Shown: piece after piece, positions 22,067 to 29,896 of the stretch
How positions within the stretch are numbered: position 1 is the stretch's first letter
Layout: every line of letters starts with the position of its first letter
DNA from: Gemmiger_A avium
Lineage (GTDB): Bacteria; Bacillota; Clostridia; Oscillospirales; Ruminococcaceae
Length of the DNA stretch: 38,482 bases
Direction of reading: 5' to 3'
Assembly (NCBI GenBank): GCA_019114585.1
Contig: DXFE01000022.1
Location: forward strand, 1-38,482
Made by a program: the position numbers and the translations under genes
The notes under the pieces: model-generated
The model's database searches: none
Told to the model about the DNA's origin: nothing
The model's input: the letters and a program-made list of their open reading frames with translations, nothing else

Positions 22067-23239
22067 TTAGTGGTGGAACAGCCGCAGGCCGCAGAAGGCC
22101 ATGGCGATGCCGTACTTGTTGCAGGTGTCGATGACCTGCTGATCCCGGATGGAGCCGCCGGGCTCCACGATGGCGGTCACGCCGCTGCGGCGGGCCCGCT
22201 CGATGTTGTCGCCGAAGGGGAAGAACGCGTCGCTGCCCAGGCACACGCCGGTGACCTTGGCCAGCCACTCCTTTTTCTCGGCGGCGGTCAGGGGCTCGGG
22301 CCGGGTGGTGAAGGTCTCGGCCCAGACGTCCTCGCCGATCACGTCCTCGTACTCGTCGGAGATGTACACGTCGATGGCGTTGTCCCGGTTGGGGCGGCTC
22401 ACATCCTCGCGGAAGGGCAGGGCCAGCACCTTGGGATGATGGCGCAGCTGCCAGATGTCCGCCTTGTTGCCCGCCAGACGGGTGCAGTGGATGCGGCTCT
22501 GCTGGCCGGCGCCCACGCCGATCACCTGCCCGCCCTGGGCGTAGCAGACCGAGTTGGACTGGGTGTATTTCAGGGTGATCAGGCAGAGCACCAGATCCCG
22601 CTTCTGCTCCTCGGTGAGGGTCTTGTTCTCGGTGACCAGGTTCTCCAGCATACCCTCGTTGATGACCAGGTCGTTGCGGCCCTGCTCGAAGGTCACGCCG
22701 AACACCTGCTTGCGCTCGATGGGCGCGGGCTGGTAGTCCGGGTCGATCTGCACAATGTTGTAGTTGCCCTTGCGCTTGGATTTCAGGATGGCCAGCGCCT
22801 CGGGGGTGTAGCCGGGGGCGATGATGCCGTCGGTCACCTCATGCTGGATGACCTTGGCGGTGGACTCGTCGCACTCGTCGGAGAGGGCGATCCAGTCGCC
22901 GAAGCTGCTCATGCGGTCGGCGCCGCGGGCCCGGGCGTAGGCACAGGCCAGGGGGGACAGCTCCAGCCCCTCGCAGAAGTACATCTTTTTCAGGGTGTCG
23001 TCCAGGGGCAGGCCGTAGGCCGCACCCGCCGGGGATACATGCTTGAAGCTGGCGGCGGCGGGCAGATTGCCGGCGGCCCGCAGCTCCTTGACCAGCTGCC
23101 AGGAGTTCAGCGCGTCCAGCAGGTTGATGTAGCCGGGCTTGCCGTTCAGCACGGTGATGGGCAGCTCGCCCTGCTCCATGAACACCCGGGCGGGTTTCTG
23201 GTTCGGGTTGCAGCCGTATTTCAGTTCCATTTCGGTCAC
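22067..23239 (-). CDS. purH: AICAR formyltransferase (stand-alone PurH domain)
   Basis: A 390-residue protein covering only the AICAR transformylase part of PurH. It transfers a formyl group from 10-formyl-tetrahydrofolate to AICAR, giving FAICAR. Matches to the family are ELKYGCNPNQKPARVF at the start, ASFKHVSPAGAA (the catalytic Lys-His pair), LKYTQSNSVCYAQGGQVIGVGAGQQSR and the terminal AVEPGGS-like segment IVEPGGSIRDQ. The IMP cyclohydrolase (MGS-like) domain of ordinary 500-residue PurH is absent; the upstream PurO-like gene replaces it. The GTG start at 23237-23239 is chosen because AAGGGGG lies 9 bases upstream; ATG 23230 is too far. Confidence 0.92.
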   Translation of the reverse strand: MTEMELKYGCNPNQKPARVFMEQGELPITVLNGKPGYINLLDALNSWQLVKELRAAGNLPAAASFKHVSPAGAAYGLPLDDTLKKMYFCEGLELSPLACAYARARGADRMSSFGDWIALSDECDESTAKVIQHEVTDGIIAPGYTPEALAILKSKRKGNYNIVQIDPDYQPAPIERKQVFGVTFEQGRNDLVINEGMLENLVTENKTLTEEQKRDLVLCLITLKYTQSNSVCYAQGGQVIGVGAGQQSRIHCTRLAGNKADIWQLRHHPKVLALPFREDVSRPNRDNAIDVYISDEYEDVIGEDVWAETFTTRPEPLTAAEKKEWLAKVTGVCLGSDAFFPFGDNIERARRSGVTAIVEPGGSIRDQQVIDTCNKYGIAMAFCGLRLFHH

Positions 23240-23256
23240 GATGGTCTACCCCCTTC

Positions 23257-24006
23257 TTATTCCTTGTCCCCGGCTTCGTCCCACACCGGGTCGTATTTGT
23301 TGATGATCACGTCCTCGGTCTCCTGGGTGGCCAGGTCGATGGCCCGCACAAACAGGCTGACCTTGTTGTCCTCGTTCAGGGCGTTCCAGATATCCACTGC
23401 GAAGTCCTCGGCCTCCTCCGGCACGCTCACCCGCTCCGGCTCGCCCTCAAAGCTGGGGATGGGGCTGCCGTCGCATTTGTAGGTGTGGATGAAATGGCCC
23501 TCCCCGGCCACCGGCTGGGGATACTCGAAGAAGTACCGGCGGCAGCTTTCGCCGTTGCCGTCGGCGCTTTTCAGGATGGACAGCTTGTAGGCGCATTCGC
23601 CGCCACTCACTTCCACCACGCCGCTGATGCGGGGGGTCCAGTTGGGACCGTCCGGCTCAAAGGTGCGGGTGCGCAGCGCGTCCTCAAAGCTGCCGCCCGC
23701 TGCCAGGAAGTCATACACCGTGTCGGTCTGGTCGCCGTTGGTGGCGATGGTCACGTCGCCCCAGGTGCGCACCGGGTTGTAGATGATCAGGCTGGGGTCC
23801 TCCAGCTTGGCCGGGTCGGCAGCCTTGGTGCAGATGCCGTCCAGTTCGGGCAGCGGATCAAAGATACGATTGCGGCTGTTGGCGCTGCGGCCCATGATAA
23901 AGTAGGCGATCAGGGCCTTTTTGCCGCTGGGGGCCAGCCCCAGCACGATGCCCCGGCCCGGATAGGCGTTCTCCCGCAGCAGGGCGTACAGATCCATCTT
24001 TTCCAT
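23257..24006 (-). CDS. purO: IMP cyclohydrolase, PurO type
   Basis: A 249-residue protein resembling the archaeal-type IMP cyclohydrolase PurO family, which closes the ring of FAICAR to give IMP. The start LYALLRENAYPGRGIVLGLAPSG and the core AYFIMGRSANSRNRIF fit this Ntn-hydrolase-like fold; the later TNGDQTDTVYDFLA and RTFEPDGPNWTPRISG are also characteristic. It lies between purN and the stand-alone formyltransferase, exactly where the missing half of PurH is needed. This is a non-orthologous replacement. The ATG at 24004-24006 follows AAAGAGAG; an internal Met at codon 4 is an alternative. Confidence 0.85.
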   Translation of the reverse strand: MEKMDLYALLRENAYPGRGIVLGLAPSGKKALIAYFIMGRSANSRNRIFDPLPELDGICTKAADPAKLEDPSLIIYNPVRTWGDVTIATNGDQTDTVYDFLAAGGSFEDALRTRTFEPDGPNWTPRISGVVEVSGGECAYKLSILKSADGNGESCRRYFFEYPQPVAGEGHFIHTYKCDGSPIPSFEGEPERVSVPEEAEDFAVDIWNALNEDNKVSLFVRAIDLATQETEDVIINKYDPVWDEAGDKE

Positions 24007-24054
24007 CGTCGGCTCTCTTTCTTACGGCGGATGCCGTATACAAACTGTATAATT

Positions 24055-24651
24055 TTACTTGTCGTATTCTTTGCAGAGCATCTCCACGGCGGCGGGCAGC
24101 AGCTTCCATTCGGCCTGCTCCATCACCCGCTTCTGCAGGATCTCCGGGGTGTCGCCGGGTTCAACATCCACCGCTTTCTGCAGCAGGATGCGGCCGCCGT
24201 CGCACACCTCGTTCACCAGATGCACCGTGGCGCCGGTCACCTTGACCCCTTTGGCCAGGGCGGCCTCGTGTACCCGCAGGCCGTAGAACCCCTCGCCGCA
24301 GAAGCTGGGGATCAGGCTGGGATGCACGTTCACGATCCGGTCCGGATAGGCCGCAATGACCGACGGCCCCAGAATCGACAGAAAGCCCGCCAGCACCACC
24401 AGCTGGATGCCGTGGCTTTGCAGGGTGTCCAGCAGGGCCGCGTCAAAGGCCTCGGCGCTGGGATAGTCCCGGCGGCTGACCACCGCGCTCTCCACACCGG
24501 CCCTGGCGGCCCGTTCCAGGGCGTAGACCCCGGGTTTCGAGGCCACCACCAGGCTTACCTGTCCGTGGGGGATGGCCCCGGCGGCCTGGGCGTCCAGAAT
24601 GGCCTGCAGGTTGGTGCCGCCGCCGGATACCAGAACCGCTACTTTCAGCAT
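24055..24651 (-). CDS. purN: Phosphoribosylglycinamide formyltransferase
   Basis: A 198-residue folate-dependent GAR transformylase producing FGAR. The N-terminal VLVSGGGTNLQAILDA phosphate-binding loop, the active-site NVHPSLIPSF near residue 108 and the acidic loop VNEVCDGGRILLQ near 148 match the family. Length is typical of PurN (190-215). The ATG at 24649-24651 overlaps the purM stop by 7 bases, implying coupled translation. A 48-base gap with a small GGC-rich hairpin leads to purO. No formate-dependent PurT is present here. Confidence 0.94.
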   Translation of the reverse strand: MLKVAVLVSGGGTNLQAILDAQAAGAIPHGQVSLVVASKPGVYALERAARAGVESAVVSRRDYPSAEAFDAALLDTLQSHGIQLVVLAGFLSILGPSVIAAYPDRIVNVHPSLIPSFCGEGFYGLRVHEAALAKGVKVTGATVHLVNEVCDGGRILLQKAVDVEPGDTPEILQKRVMEQAEWKLLPAAVEMLCKEYDK

Positions 24652-25688
24652 AGCTCCACCCCGCTGCCGGCGGCGATCTCGCCCAGTTTCCAGGCGCCGG
24701 GTTCGCCGTTCTCATGCAGCACGGCCAGGGCCTTGTCCGCGTCGGCGGCGGCCACGGTCAGCACCATGCCCACGCCCATGTTGAAGGTGTTGAACATATC
24801 CCGCTCGGGGATGTTGCCCACCTTGGCGATCAGGTCAAACAGGGCCGGGGTACGCACGTCCGCCTTGCGGATGCGGGCGCAGCAGCCCTCTTTCAGGCTG
24901 CGGGGAATGTTCTCGTAGAAGCCGCCGCCGGTGATGTGGCTCACGCCCTTCACCGTCACCTGCTCCATCAGGGCCAGCACCGGCTTCACATAGATGCGGG
25001 TGGGCTCCAGAAGCGCTTCGCCCAGGGGGCGGCCCAGTTCCTCGGTGTAGCGGGTGAGCACCTCGGGATCATGCTCCAGGTCGAACACCCGGCGCACCAG
25101 CGAGAACCCGTTGGAGTGTACGCCGGAGCTGGGCAGGGCGATCAGCACGTCGCCGGGGGTCATGGTGCTGTTGTCCAGCAGGCGGCTCTTGTCCACCGCG
25201 CCCACGGTAAAGCCCGCCAGGTCGTACTCGTCCTCCGGGTAGAAACCGGGCATCTCGGCGGTCTCGCCGCCCACCAGGGCGCAGCCGGCCTGCACGCAGC
25301 CCTCGGCCACACCGGCCACCAGCTGGGCGATCTTCTCCGGCACGTTCTTGCCGCAGGCAATGTAGTCCAGGAAGATCAGCGGCTTGGCGCCCGCGCAGAT
25401 CACGTCGTTCACGCACATGGCCACGCAGTCGATGCCCACGGTGTCGTGCTTGTCCATCAGAAAGGCCAGTTTCAGCTTGGTGCCCACCCCGTCGGTGCCG
25501 CTGATCAGCACGGGATGGGGCATATTGGTGCAGTCCAGTTCAAACAGGCCGCCGAAGCCGCCCAGGCCGCCGATGCAGCCGGGGGTCAGGGTGCGGGCCA
25601 CGTGCTGGCGCATCAGTTCCACCGCCTTGTAGCCGGCGGTGATGTCCACGCCGGCGGCGGCGTAGCTGGCGGAATAGCTTTTTTCCAT
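24645..25688 (-). CDS. purM: Phosphoribosylformylglycinamidine cyclo-ligase (AIR synthetase)
   Basis: A 347-residue AIRS-family enzyme closing FGAM to AIR with ATP. Characteristic parts are SYAAAGVDITAGYKAVELM at the start, LISGTDGVGTKLKLAF, GIDCVAMCVNDV, ALVGGETAEMPGFY and GVSHITGGGFYENIPR. The ATG at 25686-25688 is preferred over an upstream in-frame ATG because homologues begin MEKSYSASYA and AAAGGAGC lies 8 bases ahead. It follows purF after 22 bases and overlaps purN by 7 bases. Confidence 0.95.
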   Translation of the reverse strand: MEKSYSASYAAAGVDITAGYKAVELMRQHVARTLTPGCIGGLGGFGGLFELDCTNMPHPVLISGTDGVGTKLKLAFLMDKHDTVGIDCVAMCVNDVICAGAKPLIFLDYIACGKNVPEKIAQLVAGVAEGCVQAGCALVGGETAEMPGFYPEDEYDLAGFTVGAVDKSRLLDNSTMTPGDVLIALPSSGVHSNGFSLVRRVFDLEHDPEVLTRYTEELGRPLGEALLEPTRIYVKPVLALMEQVTVKGVSHITGGGFYENIPRSLKEGCCARIRKADVRTPALFDLIAKVGNIPERDMFNTFNMGVGMVLTVAAADADKALAVLHENGEPGAWKLGEIAAGSGVELC

Positions 25689-25710
25689 GACGATGGCTCC
25701 TTTGTTATTG

Positions 25711-27150
25711 TCAGTCCATGCTCTCGGAGAGCTTCTTCTCAAACTTGCTCTTTTCGGTCACGGCGGGGATGTCGGCGGGGTACTGGCCGGTAAAGCAGCC
25801 GGTGCACAGGCCCAGGTTGCAGCCCTCGGCGATCTTTTTGACCCCCTCCAGGCTCAGGAAACCGAGGCTGTCCACCCCCAGGATCTCCCGCATCTCCTCC
25901 AGCGTGTGGTTGGCGGCGATCAGGTTTTTCCGGCTGTCCACGTCCACGCCGAAGTAGCAGGGGTACAAAAATTCCGGCGCGCTGGACAGGAAATGCACCT
26001 GGGTAGCCCCGGCCTCCCGCAGCAGCTGCACGATCTGGCGGCTGGTGGTGCCCCGTACGATGGAGTCGTCCACCAGCACCACCCGCTTGCCCCGCACGGT
26101 GTCCGCGATGGGATTCAGCTTGATGCGCACGGTGTTTTCCCGCTGCTTCTGGTTGGGCTGGATAAAGGTGCGGCCGATGTACTTGTTCTTCAAAAAGCCG
26201 ATGCCGTAGGGGATGCCGCTCTGCTGGGAGTAGCCCAGCGCCGCGTCCAGGCCGGAATCCGGCACGCCGATGACCACGTCCGCCTGCACCGGATGCTCCA
26301 GCGCCAGGAAGGCGCCGGCCCGGCGGCGGGCCCGGTGCACCGAGGCCCCGTCCACCACCGAGTCGGGGCGGGCGATGTAGACAAATTCAAAGGCGCACAG
26401 GCTGGTGGGCTGGCCGCAGTGGGTGCGGATGGAGCGCATGCCGTTCTCATCAAAGATCACGATCTCGCCGGGCTCCACGTCCCGCACGAATTCGCCGCCG
26501 GCGGCGCTGATGGCGCAGCTTTCGCTGGCGATCACGTCGCTGTTGCCCAGCTTGCCGATGCACAGCGGGCGGAACCCGTGGGGGTCCCGGGCGGCGATCA
26601 GCTTGCGGGGGCTCATGATGACCAAGCTGTAGGCCCCTTTCAGCAGGGGCATGCTCTTTTCCACCGCTTCCTCGATGCTGTGGGTCTCCAGCCGCTGGCG
26701 GGTGATGGTGTAGGCGATCACCTCGGTGTCGCTGGTGGAGTGGAAGATGCCGCCGCCCAGCTCGATGTCCCGGCGCAGCTCATAGGAGTTGGTCAGGTTG
26801 CCGTTGTGGGCCAGCGCCATGGCGCCCTTGATGTGACGGATCACAAAGGGCTGGGCGTTGGCGCGCAGCGGGGTGCCGGTGGTGGCGTAGCGGCAGTGGC
26901 CGATGCACATCCGGCCCCGGGGCATGGTCTCCAGCACCTGCTTGGTGAACACCTCGTTCACCAGGCCCAGTTCCCGGCGCTTGTAGATCACGCCGTCATC
27001 GTTCACGGCCATGCCGCAGCTTTCCTGGCCCCGGTGCTGCAGCGCGTACAGACCATAGTAGGTGGTGGCCACCACGTCCTGGTCCTCGTCCCGGCGGTAG
27101 ATGCCGAACACGCCGCATTCTTCATGCAGTTTTGCGTCGATCGTTTCCAT
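25711..27150 (-). CDS. purF: Amidophosphoribosyltransferase
   Basis: A 479-residue enzyme for the first committed step: PRPP plus glutamine to phosphoribosylamine. The glutaminase nucleophile is C12 in HEECGVFGIY, so an 11-residue propeptide must be removed. The PRPP-binding motif is VVLVDDSIVRGTTSRQI. Cysteines in CAFEFVYIARPDS, PCYFGVD and CNLGLCTGCFTG match the 4Fe-4S ligands of the Bacillus subtilis type, meaning the enzyme is probably oxygen-sensitive and feedback-inhibited by AMP/GMP. The ATG at 27148-27150 fits the family; an alternative start at 27168 adds six residues. Confidence 0.95.
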   Translation of the reverse strand: METIDAKLHEECGVFGIYRRDEDQDVVATTYYGLYALQHRGQESCGMAVNDDGVIYKRRELGLVNEVFTKQVLETMPRGRMCIGHCRYATTGTPLRANAQPFVIRHIKGAMALAHNGNLTNSYELRRDIELGGGIFHSTSDTEVIAYTITRQRLETHSIEEAVEKSMPLLKGAYSLVIMSPRKLIAARDPHGFRPLCIGKLGNSDVIASESCAISAAGGEFVRDVEPGEIVIFDENGMRSIRTHCGQPTSLCAFEFVYIARPDSVVDGASVHRARRRAGAFLALEHPVQADVVIGVPDSGLDAALGYSQQSGIPYGIGFLKNKYIGRTFIQPNQKQRENTVRIKLNPIADTVRGKRVVLVDDSIVRGTTSRQIVQLLREAGATQVHFLSSAPEFLYPCYFGVDVDSRKNLIAANHTLEEMREILGVDSLGFLSLEGVKKIAEGCNLGLCTGCFTGQYPADIPAVTEKSKFEKKLSESMD

Positions 27151-27183
27151 AGTTTCCCTTTCCCTCAAACAGAATACGGCGGC

Positions 27184-27891
27184 TCAGCCCAGCAGACGGG
27201 CCATGACCTCCTGGTAGGCTTCCTCCTCGCCGCCCAGATCCCGGCGGAACAGGTCCTTGTCCAGATGGGCGCCGGTGGTGGCGTCCCAGAAACGGCAGGT
27301 GTCGGGACTGATCTCGTCGGCCAGCACGATGGTACCGTCGGGCAGGCGGCCGAACTCCAGCTTGAAGTCGATCAGGCGGATGTTGAAGTTCAGCAGGTAG
27401 GCGCTCAGGATCTCGTTCACCTTGAAGGCGCACTCGCTGATGGTGTCAATCTCTTCCTGGGTGGCCAGGCCCAGGGCCAGGGCATGGTAGTGGTTGATCA
27501 GGGGATCATGGTACTCGTCGTTCTTGTAGCTGAACTCCAGGGTGGGGCACTTGAGCGGGGTGCCCTCGGTCACGCCCAGACGCTTGGAGAAGCTGCCGGC
27601 GGCCACGTTGCGCACGATGACCTCCAGGGGAACGATCTCCACCTTCTTCACCAGGGTCTCCCGGTCGCTCAGCTCTTCCACGTAGTGGGTGGGCACGCCT
27701 TTTTCGGCCAGCATCTTCATCAGGTTGTTGCTGAGCTTGTTGTTCACAACGCCCTTGCCCCGGATGGTGCCCTTCTTGGCGCCGTCGCCGGCGGTGGCGT
27801 CGTCCTTGTAGTCCACGATCACCAGGTTGGGATCGTCGGTGGCGAATACCTTCTTGGCCTTGCCTTCGTACAGCTGTTCACGCTTTTCCAT
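27184..27891 (-). CDS. purC: SAICAR synthetase
   Basis: A 235-residue enzyme joining CAIR and aspartate with ATP to SAICAR. It shows EKREQLYEGKAKKVFATDD at the start, the KDDATAGDGAKKG loop, VPLEVIVRNVAAGS near residue 95, and LIDFKLEFGR and VLADEISPDTCRFWD in the C-terminal half, all typical of bacterial PurC. Length is normal. The ATG at 27889-27891 follows AAAGGAG. It is second in the operon, with 54 bases to purE and 33 bases to purF. Confidence 0.95.
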   Translation of the reverse strand: MEKREQLYEGKAKKVFATDDPNLVIVDYKDDATAGDGAKKGTIRGKGVVNNKLSNNLMKMLAEKGVPTHYVEELSDRETLVKKVEIVPLEVIVRNVAAGSFSKRLGVTEGTPLKCPTLEFSYKNDEYHDPLINHYHALALGLATQEEIDTISECAFKVNEILSAYLLNFNIRLIDFKLEFGRLPDGTIVLADEISPDTCRFWDATTGAHLDKDLFRRDLGGEEEAYQEVMARLLG

Positions 27892-27945
27892 TTTTCTCTT
27901 CTCCTTTTTATGTATAGATGGGTGTGTGGATACAAAGTTGGGGGA

Positions 27946-28449
27946 TCAGCCGTTCAGCTCCGCCTGGAGCGCGGCTTCCTTTTTGGCGATCTGCTCGGCC
28001 ATGGCGGCGCGGGCGGCGTCCAGCCGGGCGGCCAGGGCCTCGTCGGTCACGGCCAGGATCTGGGCGGCCAGCACGGCGGCGTTCGTGGCGCCGTTCAGCG
28101 CCACAGTGGCCACCGGGATGCCGCTGGGCATCTGCACCGTGGCCAGCAAAGCGTCCAGCCCGTCCATGGCGCCGCCCTTCATGGGGATGCCCACCACCGG
28201 CAGGGTGGTGTTGGCGGCGATGGCGCCCGCCAGATGGGCGGCCATACCGGCGGCGCACAGGATCACGCCAAACCCGTTGGCCCGGGCGTTTTTGGCAAAT
28301 TCCGCGGCGGCGGCGGGGGTGCGGTGGGCGCTGAGGATGTGGGCCTCAAAGGGAATCTCCCACTCTTTCAGCTGGGCGCAGGCGGCCTTGACCACCGGCC
28401 AGTCGCTGTCGCTGCCCATCAGAACGGCTACTTTTTTGGTATCGCTCAT
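27946..28449 (-). CDS. purE: N5-CAIR mutase (PurE, class I type)
   Basis: A 167-residue PurE. The signature VLMGSDSDWPVV and SAHRTP are those of class I enzymes, which rearrange N5-CAIR (made by PurK) to CAIR; class II enzymes usually read GSSSD and SAHKT. No purK occurs in this window. Other motifs are AAGMAAHLAG and VQMPSGIPVATVALNGATNAAVLAAQIL. The C-terminal tail of about 20 residues is Ala/Lys-rich. The ATG at 28447-28449 has AAGGGAGG 9 bases upstream, located just past the leader terminator. It is the first full gene of the operon. Confidence 0.93.
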   Translation of the reverse strand: MSDTKKVAVLMGSDSDWPVVKAACAQLKEWEIPFEAHILSAHRTPAAAAEFAKNARANGFGVILCAAGMAAHLAGAIAANTTLPVVGIPMKGGAMDGLDALLATVQMPSGIPVATVALNGATNAAVLAAQILAVTDEALAARLDAARAAMAEQIAKKEAALQAELNG

Positions 28450-28473
28450 AACAAGATGCCTCCCTTACAAATG

Positions 28474-28504
28474 AAAAAAGGCTGCAGTTTACACTGCCGC
28501 CTTT
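28474..28504 (-). terminator. Leader terminator (attenuator) of the purine operon
   Basis: AAAGGCGGCAGT-GTAA-ACTGCAGCCTTT on the minus strand forms 11 of 12 pairs and is followed by TTTTTT. It lies between the leader ORF stop and the purE ribosome binding site, so transcription of ten genes must pass it. Confidence 0.82.
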
Positions 28505-28587
28505 TAGAATTGGTTGCTCGTATCCCTGCAAGAAGCCCCATGCCCGTACCGGCCGCCGAAACCGGCCTTGCCTTTTTGCTTGAACAT
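28504..28587 (-). CDS. 27-residue leader peptide ORF of the purine operon
   Basis: A short ORF, ATG at 28585-28587 to TAA at 28504-28506, too short for ordinary gene finding. The ribosome binding site AGGAGGG lies 8 bases upstream and is as good as any in the window. The peptide starts MFKQKGKAGF and ends RDTSNQF; it is basic, with six glycines and two glutamines among 27 residues. The stop codon coincides with the foot of the terminator at 28474-28504. The ribosome binding site and next bases (AGGGCTGC, 28592-28599) can pair with the 3' arm of that terminator (GCAGCCTT). Whether the peptide itself acts or only its translation matters is unknown. Confidence 0.6.
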   Translation of the reverse strand: MFKQKGKAGFGGRYGHGASCRDTSNQF

Positions 28588-28629
28588 TCCAGCAGCCCTC
28601 CTACACGAAGAATCAAACAGGTTACTTTA

Positions 28630-28658
28630 AGTGTAAACGCCGTGTAAAGGAATTGCAA
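28630..28658 (-). promoter_or_regulatory. Promoter of the purine operon
   Basis: On the minus strand TTGCAA (28653-28658), 17 bases, TACACT (28630-28635). It is followed by about 170 bases of leader before purE. A paired TTTACAC repeat overlaps the spacer and -10. Confidence 0.6.
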
Positions 28659-28783
28659 GCCCCCGCCGGTTTTTCTCCAAAACCAGCCAGCCGCCGCCGG
28701 GATTGTGTTTGCTTTTTGGCATAAATCACAAGGCAAATGCCGCAATAGTCATACTTTCCTTTTTCGACACCCCGCGGGCCCCG

Positions 28784-28806
28784 TTTTTGGTCGCTTTGAC
28801 CAAAAA
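28784..28806. repeat. Perfect inverted repeat between the GNAT gene and purine promoter
   Basis: TTTTTGGTC-GCTTT-GACCAAAAA. On neither strand does a T-run follow the stem, so it is not a standard terminator. Together with 28659-28826 this region holds no supported gene. Confidence 0.45.
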
Positions 28807-28826
28807 AAGAGGAAAAGCGGCGGCCC

Positions 28827-29294
28827 TCAGCCGGGCATCCGCTTTTCCATGAGCAGGTTGGTCAGGATCACGCCCCGGCGTTCCACCTGCCGGGTGTGCA
28901 CCACCCGGTAGCCCCGGGCCTCAAAAAAGGGCCGGGCGGTCAGGGAGGCGTGCACCGTCACCTGTGTGCCGGGGGCCAGCAGCCCCTCCAGCGCGTCGCA
29001 CAAAGCGGTGCCCACCCCCTGCCGCTGGCAGCCGGCCGCCACATACAGCCGGTCCAGATACCCGGCGGCCACATCCATGTCGGCAAACCCCAGCAGACGG
29101 CCCGCCTCGTCCTCCGCCACCAGCGCGGTGTGCCGGCGCAGCGAGCTGTCCCAGCGGGCCGCGTCCGGGTCGGCCGGGGCCCAGGCGTCCAGCTGGTCGG
29201 GGGCGTAGTGCTGCCGGTTCACGGTGTGCACCGTGTGGTAAAACAGCGCCAGCACCGCCGGACAGTCGGCGGCGGTATAGGGGCGGATGCGCAT
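28827..29294 (-). CDS. GNAT family N-acetyltransferase
   Basis: A 155-residue protein resembling the GNAT fold. It begins MRIRPYTAADCPAVLALFY. The acetyl-CoA pyrophosphate loop is CQRQGVGTALCDAL at about residues 95-108, preceded by AAGYLDRLYV (beta-4). The C-terminal FFEARGYRVVHTRQVERRGV matches small-molecule or putative protein acetyltransferases of the YafP/PhnO-like group. The substrate is unknown. The ATG at 29292-29294 follows AAAAGGAGG. It appears to be a single-gene unit upstream of the purine operon promoter. Confidence 0.82.
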   Translation of the reverse strand: MRIRPYTAADCPAVLALFYHTVHTVNRQHYAPDQLDAWAPADPDAARWDSSLRRHTALVAEDEAGRLLGFADMDVAAGYLDRLYVAAGCQRQGVGTALCDALEGLLAPGTQVTVHASLTARPFFEARGYRVVHTRQVERRGVILTNLLMEKRMPG

Positions 29295-29352
29295 ACAGGC
29301 TCCTCCTTTTCAACAAGTAAAGTCCAGAATGTTGAAAACCTGGCCGTGGTTG

Positions 29353-29381
29353 AAAAAAGGCGGGACGAATTCCGTCCCGCC
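29353..29381 (-). terminator. Terminator of the DUF3783-apbE-GNAT operon
   Basis: GGCGGGACG-GAATT-CGTCCCGCC on the minus strand followed by TTTTTT, 10 bases after the stop codon at 29392. Confidence 0.88.
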
Positions 29382-29391
29382 GGATAGCCGT

Positions 29392-29883
29392 TTATTCGGC
29401 GTGCTGGTACGCCAGCCGGGGCGAGCCGTCCCGGGTGTAAATCACGCCGCAGTACACAAACCCGGCCCGGGCCAGGGTGCGCTGCATGGGCAGATTGTCC
29501 TTGTGGGTGTCGATCCGCACCCGGCCCCCGGCCTTTTCACAGCACCAGGCCAGGCACTCCCCTGCCACGCCCCGGCGCAGCCCGGCGCTGGCGATCCGGT
29601 GCACCACCCAGTAGGGTTCCTCGTCCGGCCAGCGGCCCTCTTCGATACGGGCGTAGGTGGGATCGGGGCCCGGGGCAAAGTAGAACACCGCCTGTACCGC
29701 CCCGTCCTCACGGGCCAGATACAGCCGCCCTTCCTGGATATCCGTGTCCACCTGTTCCGGCGGCGGGTAGCCCCCGGCCCATTGGGTGGGGTTGCCGTGC
29801 GCCGCCATAAAGGTGCGGGCCCCGGCGTAGATGGCCAGCGCCGCGTCCCGGTCGGCGGGCGCGGCGGGCGTGATGGTCAGCAT
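29392..29883 (-). CDS. GNAT family N-acetyltransferase
   Basis: A 163-residue GNAT protein. It starts MLTITPAAPADRDAALAIY. The acetyl-CoA binding region is RIASAGLRRGVAGECLAWC at about residues 98-115, followed by RIDTHKDNLPMQRTLARAGFVYCG, a pattern common in uncharacterised GNATs of Firmicutes. The ATG at 29881-29883 follows AAGGAGGGG and is 13 bases after the ApbE stop, so the two are one transcript. Substrate unknown. Confidence 0.82.
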   Translation of the reverse strand: MLTITPAAPADRDAALAIYAGARTFMAAHGNPTQWAGGYPPPEQVDTDIQEGRLYLAREDGAVQAVFYFAPGPDPTYARIEEGRWPDEEPYWVVHRIASAGLRRGVAGECLAWCCEKAGGRVRIDTHKDNLPMQRTLARAGFVYCGVIYTRDGSPRLAYQHAE

Positions 29884-29896
29884 CCGGCACCCCTCC

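Noticed and set aside
25687..28647. Plus-strand open frame of nearly 1000 codons opposite purF, purC and purE
   Set aside because: Antisense frame with no recognisable domain and no ribosome binding site.
28459..28660. Purine, PRPP or ppGpp riboswitch before purE
   Set aside because: I looked for purine aptamer and ykkC-type conserved segments and found none; the visible elements are a short ORF and a terminator.
28784..28806. Terminator of the GNAT gene at 28827
   Set aside because: The stem is perfect, but on the minus strand A residues, not T residues, follow it.
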